Shown: one piece after another, positions 6,845 through 14,341 of the stretch
Layout: each line of letters starts with the position of its first letter
How positions within the stretch are numbered: the stretch's first letter is position 1
Origin: Candidatus Caenarcanales bacterium
GTDB taxonomy: Bacteria; Cyanobacteriota; Vampirovibrionia; Caenarcaniphilales; Caenarcanaceae
Assembly (NCBI GenBank): GCA_947489925.1
Contig: CANLFK010000022.1
Location: 1 to 17,712 of the forward strand
Length of the DNA: 17,712 nt
Direction: 5' to 3'
The notes under the pieces: model-generated
What the model saw: only the letters and a program-made list of their open reading frames with translations
Database searches by the model: none
Told to the model about the DNA's origin: nothing
Made by a program: the position numbers and the translations under genes

Positions 6845-8005
6845 TTATCGTTTGCTTATTTCAAGATAATTTAAGTCTTTTTCACCTAAATAATTAGCTT
6901 GTGGACGAATTAAACGATTATTAGTATGCTGTTCAATAATATGAGCACACCAACCAGCCATCCGTGACATTGCAAAAATCGGCGTAAATAACTGTGTGTC
7001 AATGCCCAAAACATGATAGGTCGAAGCTGAGTAAAAATCAACATTCGGATAAATTGGCTTTTGCTTTTCTTCCGCTCTCTTGACGACTATTTGAGAAATA
7101 GCTTCTGAAATTTCAAACCATTTTGTATTTTTATTTCTTATTCCTAATTCCCGTGAACATTCTCTTAAAATGGTAGCTCTGGGGTCTTCACAATTACGAT
7201 AAACACGATGTCCAAAACCCGGTATTTTTTTGCCTTCTTCAAACATTTTATTAATAGAAGTAGTTACATTATCCAAAGAAGCAACTTTTAATAATAATTC
7301 CATTACTTCCTGATTAGCCCCACCATGCAAAGGTCCTTTCAATGCACCAATCGCTGAAGTTACCGCTGAATGCATATCTGACAAAGTGGCGGCAGTTACA
7401 CGAGCTGTAAAAGTAGAAGCATTAAAACAGTGATCAGCATGCAGAATTAAACAAATATCAAAAACTTTTTTGGCATATTCATCAGCATCTTCTCCAGTGA
7501 GCATATATAAAAAATTAGCGGCAAGACTACTATTTTCATCTTTTTTGGCTTCAATGGGATGAAGTTTATGACGCAAACGATGATAAGCGGCAATAATAAT
7601 AGGGGCTTGTGAAATTAAACGAATGGCTTTGTTAAAATTAGCTTCTGGTGAATTGGAATCAACTTCAGGGTCATATTGACTTAAAGCAGAAATAATAGTT
7701 CTAAACGCATCCATAGCCGAGGTTTTAACTGGGATTGAAGCCAATATTTGTAAAATCTCGGGTGGAATTTGACGAGCTTCGACTAAAGCTTTTTTGAAAG
7801 CCAAAAGTTCATTAGTTGTAGGTAAATAACCTTTAATTAGCAAATAAGCTGTCTCTTCAAAAGAGGAATATTTGACTAAATCCGCTACATTATAGCCACG
7901 ATATGAAAGTCTACGATTTTCTCCATCAATTAAACAAATTTTGCTTTCGCCAGCAATTACTCCGTCCAGTCCAGCTTTGAATTCTTCTGTTTGAGCTTGT
8001 GTCAT
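6845..8005 (-). CDS. gltA: Citrate synthase
   Basis: At 386 aa this is the short (type I, Gram-positive/archaeal-like) citrate synthase, condensing oxaloacetate and acetyl-CoA to citrate. All three catalytic residues are in their motifs: H227 in GPLHGGANQ, H266 in PGFGHRVY and D323 in NVDFYSAS. The N-terminus GLDGVIAGESKICLIDG with RGYNV is typical of citrate and 2-methylcitrate synthases. HADHCFNASTFTARV around 189-203 is the conserved central helix. Without other TCA or propionate genes nearby, citrate synthase is preferred, but 2-methylcitrate synthase cannot be excluded. The start agrees with the family. A promoter-like sequence lies in the 79-bp gap before it, and dapL follows after 57 bp. 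Confidence 0.94.
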   Translation of the reverse strand: MTQAQTEEFKAGLDGVIAGESKICLIDGENRRLSYRGYNVADLVKYSSFEETAYLLIKGYLPTTNELLAFKKALVEARQIPPEILQILASIPVKTSAMDAFRTIISALSQYDPEVDSNSPEANFNKAIRLISQAPIIIAAYHRLRHKLHPIEAKKDENSSLAANFLYMLTGEDADEYAKKVFDICLILHADHCFNASTFTARVTAATLSDMHSAVTSAIGALKGPLHGGANQEVMELLLKVASLDNVTTSINKMFEEGKKIPGFGHRVYRNCEDPRATILRECSRELGIRNKNTKWFEISEAISQIVVKRAEEKQKPIYPNVDFYSASTYHVLGIDTQLFTPIFAMSRMAGWCAHIIEQHTNNRLIRPQANYLGEKDLNYLEISKR

Positions 8006-8039
8006 TATTTAATATTTATTTTGACAATAGTTAAAGAAT

Positions 8040-8069
8040 AATATATCAATAATTCAAGGCAAATGCCAA
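8040..8069 (-). promoter_or_regulatory. Possible sigma70 promoter for gltA (and dapL)
   Basis: On the minus strand TTGGCA (8064-8069, 5 of 6) is spaced 18 nt from TATATT (8040-8045, 5 of 6). The predicted transcript would start near 8033, leaving a leader of about 28 nt. This is pattern evidence only. Confidence 0.4.
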
Positions 8070-8084
8070 ATTAAATTTACTCTC

Positions 8085-8990
8085 TCATTCAGCTCTTTCA
8101 ATTATATTAATTAAGTCTTTGACGGTTTTATCTCTTGAAGTAATTAAGCGGGGGATTAAATAACGATTATTTTTCTTATTAGAGATTTCAAAAAACTTAT
8201 TATTATACAAATAAGCAGTCTCATAATATAAAGTTACATATTCAAGTATTTTTTCATTTTGTGAACCATACGGATAAGCTATTTGAGTGGCAACTTTTTT
8301 ATTTTTAAGACATTGTCTGAGTATAAATTTTGATTTGCCTAGCTCAAAAGGTAATTCAGCTACTTTGATTTTTGTTAAATTACGATGAGTTAAAGCATGC
8401 GATTGAATATCAAAAAAACCTTTTTCTAAACCTTCTTTAAGCTGATTACAATTAGTGTATTTTAAATCTCCGTCTTCAATGCCCATGAGAGCTGGATTTA
8501 TAAAAAGTACAACTTTGACTTGTTTTTGATATTTATTATTCAAAGATTCAAGTAAAGGTAAAAGATTAGAATATAAGCCTTCATAGCCATCATCAAAAGT
8601 CAGCATAATTGGTCTTTGGCTATTTTTTTCGACTGGAATTAAACGATCTTTTAGGTAAAAATAATGAAAGAACTCATCACTTGTTAAAAACCAATAGTCT
8701 TTCTGTATTAAATAAGTTAAAACTTCGACCAATTTATCTTTATCATAATCAGTATCAAATGATCGTCTAAGAGGTGGATTTTGCCGAGAATTATTTTTAT
8801 TGACAATATCATGAAAACCCAAAATTGGAATCTGGGAGAACTGCACAGCTGGCTTTATACTTATCTGTGGTGATTCTTTAATTTTAGATAATTGATTTTG
8901 CTTAGCTAAAACTGAATTCAAAGTAAAAAAATCAATCGATAAAGTGAAAACCGCTAAACAAGCAACATTAAGCAAAACAAACCTGAGCAT
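8085..8990 (-). CDS. Exported polysaccharide deacetylase (NodB-fold, carbohydrate esterase 4)
   Basis: This 301-aa protein starts with a hydrophobic segment (about residues 4-26: FVLLNVACLAVFTLSIDFF) acting as signal peptide or membrane anchor. The NodB-homology domain has motif 1 TFDDG at 131-135 (catalytic and metal-binding Asp), motif 2 SHALTH at 197-202 (metal-binding His pair) and motif 3 AYPYG at 238-242. Such enzymes remove N-acetyl groups from peptidoglycan, chitin-like oligomers or poly-N-acetylglucosamine. The ILGFHDIV start of the mature region recalls the PgaB/IcaB type, which acts on exopolysaccharide. The true substrate cannot be read. It lies upstream of gltA by 79 bp, with no obvious functional tie. 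An identifiable promoter was not found in the upstream gap. Confidence 0.9.
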   Translation of the reverse strand: MLRFVLLNVACLAVFTLSIDFFTLNSVLAKQNQLSKIKESPQISIKPAVQFSQIPILGFHDIVNKNNSRQNPPLRRSFDTDYDKDKLVEVLTYLIQKDYWFLTSDEFFHYFYLKDRLIPVEKNSQRPIMLTFDDGYEGLYSNLLPLLESLNNKYQKQVKVVLFINPALMGIEDGDLKYTNCNQLKEGLEKGFFDIQSHALTHRNLTKIKVAELPFELGKSKFILRQCLKNKKVATQIAYPYGSQNEKILEYVTLYYETAYLYNNKFFEISNKKNNRYLIPRLITSRDKTVKDLINIIERAE

Positions 8991-9057
8991 TTTTTAGGAT
9001 TAAGTTAATTAAAAATCAAACAAAATTATCACTTAAAAACTCAAATATTAATATGAT

Positions 9058-9097
9058 TTTACTTTAAAATTCCCTTGATCTGAATTCCTTTTTTTGC
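9058..9097 (-). repeat. Duplicated 3' end of the downstream exported-protein gene (copy A)
   Basis: These 40 bases match 10474-10513 at 38 of 40 positions in the same orientation. Read on the minus strand they encode AKKGIQIKGILK and a stop, exactly the end of the protein at 10475-11053. Both differences (CAG/CAA and ATC/ATT) are synonymous. Here the frame has no gene body, so it is a relic of a duplicated gene tail or a target-site duplicate. Together with copy B it brackets the pentapeptide-repeat gene. Confidence 0.9.
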
Positions 9098-9129
9098 TAT
9101 TAAAATAAAAAACATAATTACAATCAGTC

Positions 9130-9158
9130 TTGACTCGGTATTTAGTTTAAGCTAATAT
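9130..9158 (+). promoter_or_regulatory. Sigma70-like promoter of the pentapeptide-repeat gene
   Basis: TTGACT (9130-9135, 5 of 6) is spaced exactly 17 nt from TAATAT (9153-9158, 4 of 6). The predicted start of transcription is near 9165, downstream of the possible TTG start at 9162, which supports ATG 9192 as the real initiation codon. Confidence 0.5.
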
Positions 9159-9191
9159 ATTTTGCTAATACTATTTAACTTAAATTTAATA

Positions 9192-10442
9192 ATGATCATA
9201 AAATCAACTCAAACAAACTTTAAGAATATATCTGCCAGATCAAGAAAGAGAATAATTTTGGCTTCTAGTATAATAGAAGAGGAAAAACGGCAAGTTCAAG
9301 TATTTCGATCACCATTATTTCGTGACTTTTCGCCAAAGCGTCTTGCCCAGACTAATTTAATAGGTGCTAACTTGGCAAATATTGATTTAGGAGGTGCTAA
9401 CTTAATAGGTGCTAATTTAACAGGTGCTGATTTAAAAGGTGCTAATTTAATAGGTACTTCTTTCAGCTATATTGATTTAACAGGTGCTAATTTAACAGGT
9501 GCTAATTTATCAAATATTTTTTTAACTAACACTAGTTTAAGAAAAGCTAATTTAACAGGTGCTAATTTAACTAATGCTAATTTAATAAAAGCTAATTTAA
9601 AAGGTGCTAATTTAACAGATGCTGATTTAACAAATACTAATTTAAAAGATGCTAATTTAACAGATACTAATTTACAAGATGCTAATTTACAAGATGCTAA
9701 TTTACAAGATGCTGATTTACAAGATGCTGATTTAAAAGGTGCTAATTTGCGAGGTGCTGATTTATCAAATACTTTTTTAACAGGTGCTAATTTACAAGAT
9801 GCTGATTTAACAGATGCTAATTTAACTAACACTCGTTTAAGAAAAGCTAATTTAACAGGTGCTAATTTAACTAATGCTAATTTAATAAAAGCTAATTTAA
9901 GAGGTACTAATTTAACAGGTGCTAATTTAAGAGGTGCTGATTTAACAGGTGCTAACTACAATGAATTTACTTGTTTCCCAACTTCTTTTAGTCCTGAAGG
10001 AAAAGGATTAATTCATGATCCAATAATAATAACAGCATCTAAATTGTCAAGTTTAGCCCATAAATTGACCGAAGTTAATCTCAATGGTAGTAAGGTAACT
10101 TATTTTGCCGCAAATTTGCTTCCTCAACAAATTACAGAGAAGTATGATTTAGTACCTATAAACAAAATTGAAGAACCATCTTTGAGTTTTACCTTTGGGC
10201 CATTGGATATGAGAGATGTTCAAAGTCTTGAAGAAGTCGATCCTAACTTTCTTTTGTCTCAATTTGTTAGTCTGGGTGTAAGTACAAATTATGATCAAAT
10301 GAATATTAGCGAACTGGAATCACTGGTACTGGAAGTAGGTGTAAGCATAAGTTGTGATCAAATGAATATTAACGACCTGAAAGCACTGCTGCTGACACCA
10401 CTGGTAAGAGGGCCATATTATGAATTGAGAGAAAAAAAATAG
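9192..10442 (+). CDS. Pentapeptide-repeat protein
   Basis: This 416-aa protein has a ~45-residue basic N-terminal lead (MIIKSTQTNFKN...), then about 40 consecutive A(N/D)LxG-type pentapeptides from roughly residue 50 to 255. These should fold as a right-handed quadrilateral beta-helix of around ten coils. The array ends in NYNEFTCFPTSFSPEGKG, similar to the ends of cyanobacterial pentapeptide proteins. A ~150-residue non-repetitive C-terminal region follows, ending in two copies of a ~21-residue motif containing DQMNI. No membrane segment or signal peptide is seen, so it is probably cytoplasmic. Known functions in the superfamily range from DNA-gyrase protection (Qnr, MfpA) to scaffolding; none can be assigned. 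The longer reading from TTG 9162 is disfavoured by the promoter position. It is alone on the plus strand and is flanked by the 40-bp duplicated gene tail, which suggests insertion. Confidence 0.88.
   Translation: MIIKSTQTNFKNISARSRKRIILASSIIEEEKRQVQVFRSPLFRDFSPKRLAQTNLIGANLANIDLGGANLIGANLTGADLKGANLIGTSFSYIDLTGANLTGANLSNIFLTNTSLRKANLTGANLTNANLIKANLKGANLTDADLTNTNLKDANLTDTNLQDANLQDANLQDADLQDADLKGANLRGADLSNTFLTGANLQDADLTDANLTNTRLRKANLTGANLTNANLIKANLRGTNLTGANLRGADLTGANYNEFTCFPTSFSPEGKGLIHDPIIITASKLSSLAHKLTEVNLNGSKVTYFAANLLPQQITEKYDLVPINKIEEPSLSFTFGPLDMRDVQSLEEVDPNFLLSQFVSLGVSTNYDQMNISELESLVLEVGVSISCDQMNINDLKALLLTPLVRGPYYELREKK
9345..9955 (+). repeat. 15-bp tandem repeat array encoding the pentapeptides
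   Basis: A 15-base unit (ggtgctaatttaaca and variants) is repeated about 40 times without breaking frame. Within it 9521-9600 and 9821-9900 differ by one base (9534 a, 9834 c), an offset of exactly 300 bp or 20 pentapeptides. Confidence 0.9.
10272..10394 (+). repeat. 63-bp tandem repeat at the end of the pentapeptide gene
   Basis: Two copies at a 63-base offset (10272-10331 and 10335-10394) encode GVSTNYDQMNISELESLVL and GVSISCDQMNINDLKALLL. The core gatcaaatgaatatta is identical in both. The pattern of a Gly turn followed by a short amphipathic helix resembles small helical modules of SAP/HeH type, but the family is not certain. Confidence 0.8.
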
Positions 10443-10473
10443 CTAGAAAAAATTGTAAAAAACAGTTTTGTAA

Positions 10474-10513
10474 TTTACTTTAAAATTCCCTTAATTTGAA
10501 TTCCTTTTTTTGC
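10474..10513 (-). repeat. 3' end of the exported-protein gene, copy B of the 40-bp repeat
   Basis: This is the intact member of the pair with 9058-9097, located in the last 13 codons of the 10475-11053 gene. The two copies begin 1416 bases apart. Confidence 0.9.
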
Positions 10514-11053
10514 AATTTGTAAATCATAAATATCAACCTGAGAATTATCCGAAAATTTGTAAACCGTTTGTCCATTAATCTGCGGAGAAAAACGACGGTT
10601 TAATTCACCTAGCACAAAGGTTTTTTCAATAAAAGCTGGCAAATATTTATTATCAAAGCTCGTAAATTTGGTATTTTTTAAAATTAGTTTTTGATGATCT
10701 TTAGACAAGCCAATTTCTGTTTTTAGCTTAACAACTGCCACATTGTCCATTTCTGAAACTTTACGAATTAAGCCATCCAGAACAGAATTATTTGTATAAT
10801 GATTTTGCTTGAATTTATCCAGATTAACAGAACCTTTAATAAAACCATCATCTAGTGAGAGCTTTAAATTACTTAGCTTTAAATAATTGCCTTGATTATC
10901 TTTATATTCAAAATTCCGCTGATTGACAAAAGCTTTAGACAAAAAACTTTCTTTTAAGGTCAAAATAAAATCTTCATTAATAGTTTCAGCTTTAGCCATA
11001 AAACTACTGAATAAAAATAATAAACTAAATAAAATCTTTAACTTTTTTAACAT
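10475..11053 (-). CDS. Exported protein of unknown function
   Basis: This 192-aa protein has a clear signal peptide: basic MLKKLK, a hydrophobic core LFSLLFLFSS, and a likely cleavage site after AKA (residue 22). No lipobox cysteine is present. The mature part is rich in alternating beta-type strands (LKLSNLKLSLDDGFIKGSV, VAVVKLKTEIGL) and ends IYDLQIAKKGIQIKGILK. This is loosely like periplasmic lipid-binding or YceB/DUF1439- and DUF2993-type proteins, but I cannot assign it. Its ATG lies within the last codons of coaBC (7-base overlap), so translation is probably coupled to coaBC. Its last 40 bases are duplicated at 9058-9097, beyond the pentapeptide gene. Confidence 0.8.
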   Translation of the reverse strand: MLKKLKILFSLLFLFSSFMAKAETINEDFILTLKESFLSKAFVNQRNFEYKDNQGNYLKLSNLKLSLDDGFIKGSVNLDKFKQNHYTNNSVLDGLIRKVSEMDNVAVVKLKTEIGLSKDHQKLILKNTKFTSFDNKYLPAFIEKTFVLGELNRRFSPQINGQTVYKFSDNSQVDIYDLQIAKKGIQIKGILK

Positions 11054-12291
11054 TTTAAAAATTTATCCTGTACAAATTCTAAAATCTGGAATGCAATTTG
11101 TGTTTTAGTGTTTTTGGGTAAAATTATTTCTTCTGAATTATCTTTTTGGGTTAATAAATAAACTTCATTATAATCAGACCCAAAGCCGATTTCAGTATTA
11201 TCAACTTGATTAGCGACAATTAAATCTAATTTTTTATTTTCTAATTTTTTGCGTGCATTTTGTATTAAATTATCCGACTCAGCGGCAAAGCCAATTAAAA
11301 TTTGATTTTCTTTTTTCAAACGACCCAAAGTTTCTAAAATATCTGGATTTTTAGTTAAAGGCAAATACCAATCCGACTCAGAGCGAGATTTTTTAACTTT
11401 TGAAGCAAAAACTTGTAATGGCCTAAAATCAGAAACAGCCGCTGACATAATTAATATTTGACAAGTATCAAAGTAACTTTCAACCGCTTTTTGTAATTCA
11501 TGAGCTGTTTCAACTTCTATGATTTTATAATTTCGTTTTAAAGCTTTTTGAGTGGTAATTAAAATTATATCAGCACCTTTTTTATAAGCTTCATCAGCCA
11601 AGGCTAAACCCATTTTCCCAGAACTTCGATTGCCCAAAAAACGAACTGGATCAATTGGTTCTTTTGTGCCACCAGCCGTAATTAAAACTTTTAAACCAGA
11701 CCATTCACCCTCTGGCAAAATAGGTAATTGAAGATTGGAACTATTTTTGGACAATAATGAAACGGCTTGTTTATAAATATTTTCAACTTCGGCTAATTTG
11801 CCAATGCCTTCTGTTCTGCAAGCTAATTGACCTTCGATTGGATTAATAATAGTACAGTTTAAATTTTCAGTAATAGTTTTCAAATTAGCCTGTACAATTG
11901 GATTTTCCCACATGGCAGTATTCATGGCGGGAGCAAGCAAAATTGGTTTTTTTGAACTATAAGCACAAATTAAAGTAGTCAATAAATCATCTGCAATACC
12001 ATTTGCCATTTTGGCTATTAAATTAGCGGTTGCCGGAGCTAAAACTAAAAGATCAGCTTCACGGCACATTTCAATATGAAGCGGCTCTACGATATCATAA
12101 TCAAATTGATTTGTATAACAGTCATTATAAGTAATAGTTTTAAAAGTTAAAGCTGAAATAAACTTTTGGGCTGAATCAGTCAGAATAGTTTGTACTTTAT
12201 AATTATCTTTAACTAATAAAGAAGCTAAATCACAAGCTTTATAACTGGCAATTCCGCCCGAAACACCTAAAATTATTTTTTTATTTTGCAT
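11047..12291 (-). CDS. coaBC: Bifunctional phosphopantothenoylcysteine decarboxylase/phosphopantothenate-cysteine ligase
   Basis: This 414-aa protein has both Dfp domains. The flavin-dependent CoaC half (about 1-185) shows GVSGGIASYKA, the catalytic His H72 in EPLHIEM, the substrate-binding PAMNTAMW at 121-128 and C158 in ACRTEG. The CoaB half starts near 199, with ITAGGTKEPIDPVRFLGNR and SSGKMG for nucleotide binding and AAVSDFRP plus a following KK pair for the substrate phosphate and carboxylate. It performs two consecutive steps of coenzyme A synthesis: CTP-dependent addition of cysteine to 4'-phosphopantothenate, then decarboxylation to 4'-phosphopantetheine. Length and motif set are complete. 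It follows trxA by 33 bp and overlaps the exported-protein gene by 7 bases, so the three probably form one transcript. Confidence 0.96.
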   Translation of the reverse strand: MQNKKIILGVSGGIASYKACDLASLLVKDNYKVQTILTDSAQKFISALTFKTITYNDCYTNQFDYDIVEPLHIEMCREADLLVLAPATANLIAKMANGIADDLLTTLICAYSSKKPILLAPAMNTAMWENPIVQANLKTITENLNCTIINPIEGQLACRTEGIGKLAEVENIYKQAVSLLSKNSSNLQLPILPEGEWSGLKVLITAGGTKEPIDPVRFLGNRSSGKMGLALADEAYKKGADIILITTQKALKRNYKIIEVETAHELQKAVESYFDTCQILIMSAAVSDFRPLQVFASKVKKSRSESDWYLPLTKNPDILETLGRLKKENQILIGFAAESDNLIQNARKKLENKKLDLIVANQVDNTEIGFGSDYNEVYLLTQKDNSEEIILPKNTKTQIAFQILEFVQDKFLKC

Positions 12292-12324
12292 TTGAAAGTT
12301 CTAATTTAAATTAATTTTCTTCTT

Positions 12325-12645
12325 TTAAGAAGCAGATTTGATTAATTCTCTTAGTCCGTCTCGATTTAAAGCACCAACTTCAACTTTGATGGGTTGTCCA
12401 TCTTTAAACAAAATTAAGGTTGGGATTCCACTAATACGATAAGACTGAGCAGTGTGAGAATTCTCATCAGTATTCACTTTTACAAATTTTACATCTGGAA
12501 ATTCTTTTGCCATTTCTTCGATTAAAGGAGAAAGCTGTTTACAAGGTCCGCACCAAGGAGCCCAAAAATCAACCAAAGCTAAGCCTTTATTGTCTAAAAT
12601 ATCTGCTTTAAATGAAGCATCTGAACTTTGTATAACGCTTGCCAT
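12325..12645 (-). CDS. trxA: Thioredoxin
   Basis: This 106-aa classical thioredoxin has the redox site WCGPCK with cysteines 32 and 35, the VDFWAPW strand before it and the cis-proline in GIPTL. It reduces disulfides of cytoplasmic proteins and is itself reduced by a thioredoxin reductase not seen here. The start matches the family. An AAAGAGG on the minus strand (12657-12663) could be a Shine-Dalgarno, though its 11-base spacing is long. A perfect TATAAT (12701-12706, minus) without a good -35 lies upstream. It is probably the first gene of the trxA-coaBC-exported protein unit and is divergent from the TonB-domain gene. Confidence 0.96.
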   Translation of the reverse strand: MASVIQSSDASFKADILDNKGLALVDFWAPWCGPCKQLSPLIEEMAKEFPDVKFVKVNTDENSHTAQSYRISGIPTLILFKDGQPIKVEVGALNRDGLRELIKSAS

Positions 12646-12791
12646 ATTTTTTGTAACCTCTTTAAGTTTGATGTAATTTTGTCACTTGTCAGCAAATAAA
12701 ATTATAACTCTTATGATTTATTATTTAGCTAAAGGTTTAATTTCTCTTCATAGATTTGACCTAGAACTTTAAAATCATTTAAACTAAGTAA

Positions 12792-14282
12792 ATGGCTTTG
12801 CAATTACAAAACAAAAATACTTATAGCAGTGGCATTTACCAACGCTTTAATCAAAATGATGGAAGTAATGATTTTGGGCTGCTGAAATATATACCGGGTT
12901 TGCCGCATTTAATAAGTAATCAGCAAACTTTAAAAGGCTGGATTTTGCTTGGTTGTTTTATTAGTTGTATTTTAAGCATTATTTTAATTGATTTAGTTAA
13001 TTTACCTCTTCTGGTCGGACATTTAATTTTTGCCGCTCGTAAAATTGTTATTCCAGAAATCAATGATTTATTCAATTTTTCACTTAGTTTTAAAATTTTC
13101 ATTAGTGGCTTAGTGCTTTGTTTGGCTTTTTATTTAGTTTTAGAAAATTTAAAAGATATAAAAAAACAATTCAAAAGACTAGAAAAAGACCGTAAACCTG
13201 TTTTATTTGCTAGCTCTCTTGGCGGAACTTATTTATTAAATACAATTTTATTAGGTTCGATTTTGCTTTATGGTTTGATTTTTCAATTTATGCCAATCCA
13301 AAAAGAAAAAACCCTCGAATTAGAATTCACTTCTAGCGAGCCACTTCCCGATAAAGTCAAAAATCCTCAAAAAACTCAAAGAGCTTCCGAACAAGATACA
13401 GTTAATTCTGGCAAGTCTAATCCTAATTTGCCCAAAGAGTCGGGAAAGCCAGCTCCTGAAATTTCAACCAAGAAAAACTTTCTCCAAAAAATATTTAATA
13501 AGCCAGCTCCGCAAAGCCCTCAGCCTCAAAAACAAGAAGCCAAACCAATACCGCCTCAACCACCCCAACCTCAGCAGCAACAACCCAAGCCTCCATCACC
13601 AAGACAATCTCCTTATACTCCTCCTTCTCCACCTAAGCCACAACCCAAAACTATTTCGGATAATAAACCTTTTCTGCCAGTTTTCAAGCCCAAAGCCTCA
13701 CAAAATTCAGAAGATAAACAAATTCTTTCTTCCAGTGATACTCAGCAAAATCCAGCTCCAGTTAGTTCATCACAAAATAGCCGTCAAGTTTCTAATGTTT
13801 CAACGGCATCATCTTCTTCGTCTTCAAGTAGTAGTTCTTCATCTTCTTCACAATCTTCGAGGCAACCAGTTTTACCAGCTTCTCGTAGTGGTGGTTTTAG
13901 TAGTAATGCTGGTGGTGGAAATTCTAATCCGAACAATAATCCAAATGGACCGACAACTGTCGCCGCCAAAAGGAATGTTGATTATGGGGCTTTTATGCAA
14001 GATTTGCAAAGACGAATACAGTCTGCTTGGAAACCCAGAAGTGCAGATAGTGCTGATGAGGTCAAAGTTTTCTTTACTCTTCAAAAAAATGGTCGTTTAG
14101 TACCCAGTTCTTTGCATACAGTTAAAACCAGTAGCCCTGAAGCAGAAGCCGCCGCGAGACAAGCTGTATTAGAAGCTTCACCGAGTTTTAGACCTTTGCC
14201 AGATGGTTCACCCGAGACTATCACAATTGAATTTACCTTTACTAGAACGGGTACTCGCTTTATGGGTATGAAAAAATATTAA
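12792..14282 (+). CDS. TonB C-terminal-domain membrane protein (TonB/TolA-like energy transducer)
   Basis: This 496-aa protein has a ~45-residue cytoplasmic lead and three predicted membrane helices (about 48-68, 98-118, 143-167), where classical TonB has one. A long periplasmic linker (about 185-390) is Pro/Gln/Lys-rich, with PPQPPQPQQQQPKPPSP near 254-270 and a run of 14 serines at 340-353. The C-terminal TonB domain (about 397-485) has YGAFMQDLQRRIQSAWKP, the conserved strand VKVFFTLQKNGRLVPSS, and FRPLPDGSPETITIEFTF. TonB proteins couple inner-membrane proton motive force, via ExbB/ExbD, to outer-membrane transport; TolA-type use is also possible. No exbB, exbD or receptor gene lies in the window. 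Serine codons in the homopolymer are mixed, so it is not a simple microsatellite. Confidence 0.85.
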   Translation: MALQLQNKNTYSSGIYQRFNQNDGSNDFGLLKYIPGLPHLISNQQTLKGWILLGCFISCILSIILIDLVNLPLLVGHLIFAARKIVIPEINDLFNFSLSFKIFISGLVLCLAFYLVLENLKDIKKQFKRLEKDRKPVLFASSLGGTYLLNTILLGSILLYGLIFQFMPIQKEKTLELEFTSSEPLPDKVKNPQKTQRASEQDTVNSGKSNPNLPKESGKPAPEISTKKNFLQKIFNKPAPQSPQPQKQEAKPIPPQPPQPQQQQPKPPSPRQSPYTPPSPPKPQPKTISDNKPFLPVFKPKASQNSEDKQILSSSDTQQNPAPVSSSQNSRQVSNVSTASSSSSSSSSSSSSSQSSRQPVLPASRSGGFSSNAGGGNSNPNNNPNGPTTVAAKRNVDYGAFMQDLQRRIQSAWKPRSADSADEVKVFFTLQKNGRLVPSSLHTVKTSSPEAEAAARQAVLEASPSFRPLPDGSPETITIEFTFTRTGTRFMGMKKY

Positions 14283-14303
14283 TTTTATGAGATTTGACTT
14301 AGG

Positions 14304-14309
14304 TATAAT
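14304..14309 (+). promoter_or_regulatory. Possible -10 element for the nuclease-like gene and alr
   Basis: A perfect TATAAT lies 32 bases before the ATG at 14342. The -35 region is poor, so this is weak evidence that 14342-16205 starts its own transcript rather than reading through from the TonB-domain gene. Confidence 0.25.
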
Positions 14310-14341
14310 TAATTTGAAGTTTAATTTAAGTAAAAAATAAA

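Noticed and set aside
9162..9191. TTG start giving a longer pentapeptide protein
   Set aside because: The predicted transcription start (about 9165) lies downstream of this TTG.
9467..9832. 121-codon minus-strand open frame rich in Lys, Leu and Ala
   Set aside because: It is the mirror of the 15-bp pentapeptide array; a repeat unit free of stops in one antisense frame stays open throughout. No start signal or non-repetitive part.
9345..9955. CRISPR-like appearance of regularly spaced repeats
   Set aside because: The period is 15 bp with no unique spacers and the array is in-frame coding for A(N/D)LxG pentapeptides.
10450..10476. A/U-only hairpin between the convergent pentapeptide and exported-protein genes
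   Set aside because: The 11-bp stem needs two G-U pairs, has no G-C pairs and is not followed by a clean U-tract on either strand, so a terminator call is not supported.
13801..13860. Poly-serine tract as a phase-variable microsatellite
   Set aside because: Serine codons are mixed (TCA, TCT, TCG, AGT), so there is no uniform short repeat for slippage.
13784..14100. Several short open frames on both strands across the Ser/Gly-rich part of the TonB-domain gene
   Set aside because: They are shadows of low-complexity codons; the plus-strand frame of the TonB-domain gene is intact through the region and ends in a recognisable domain.
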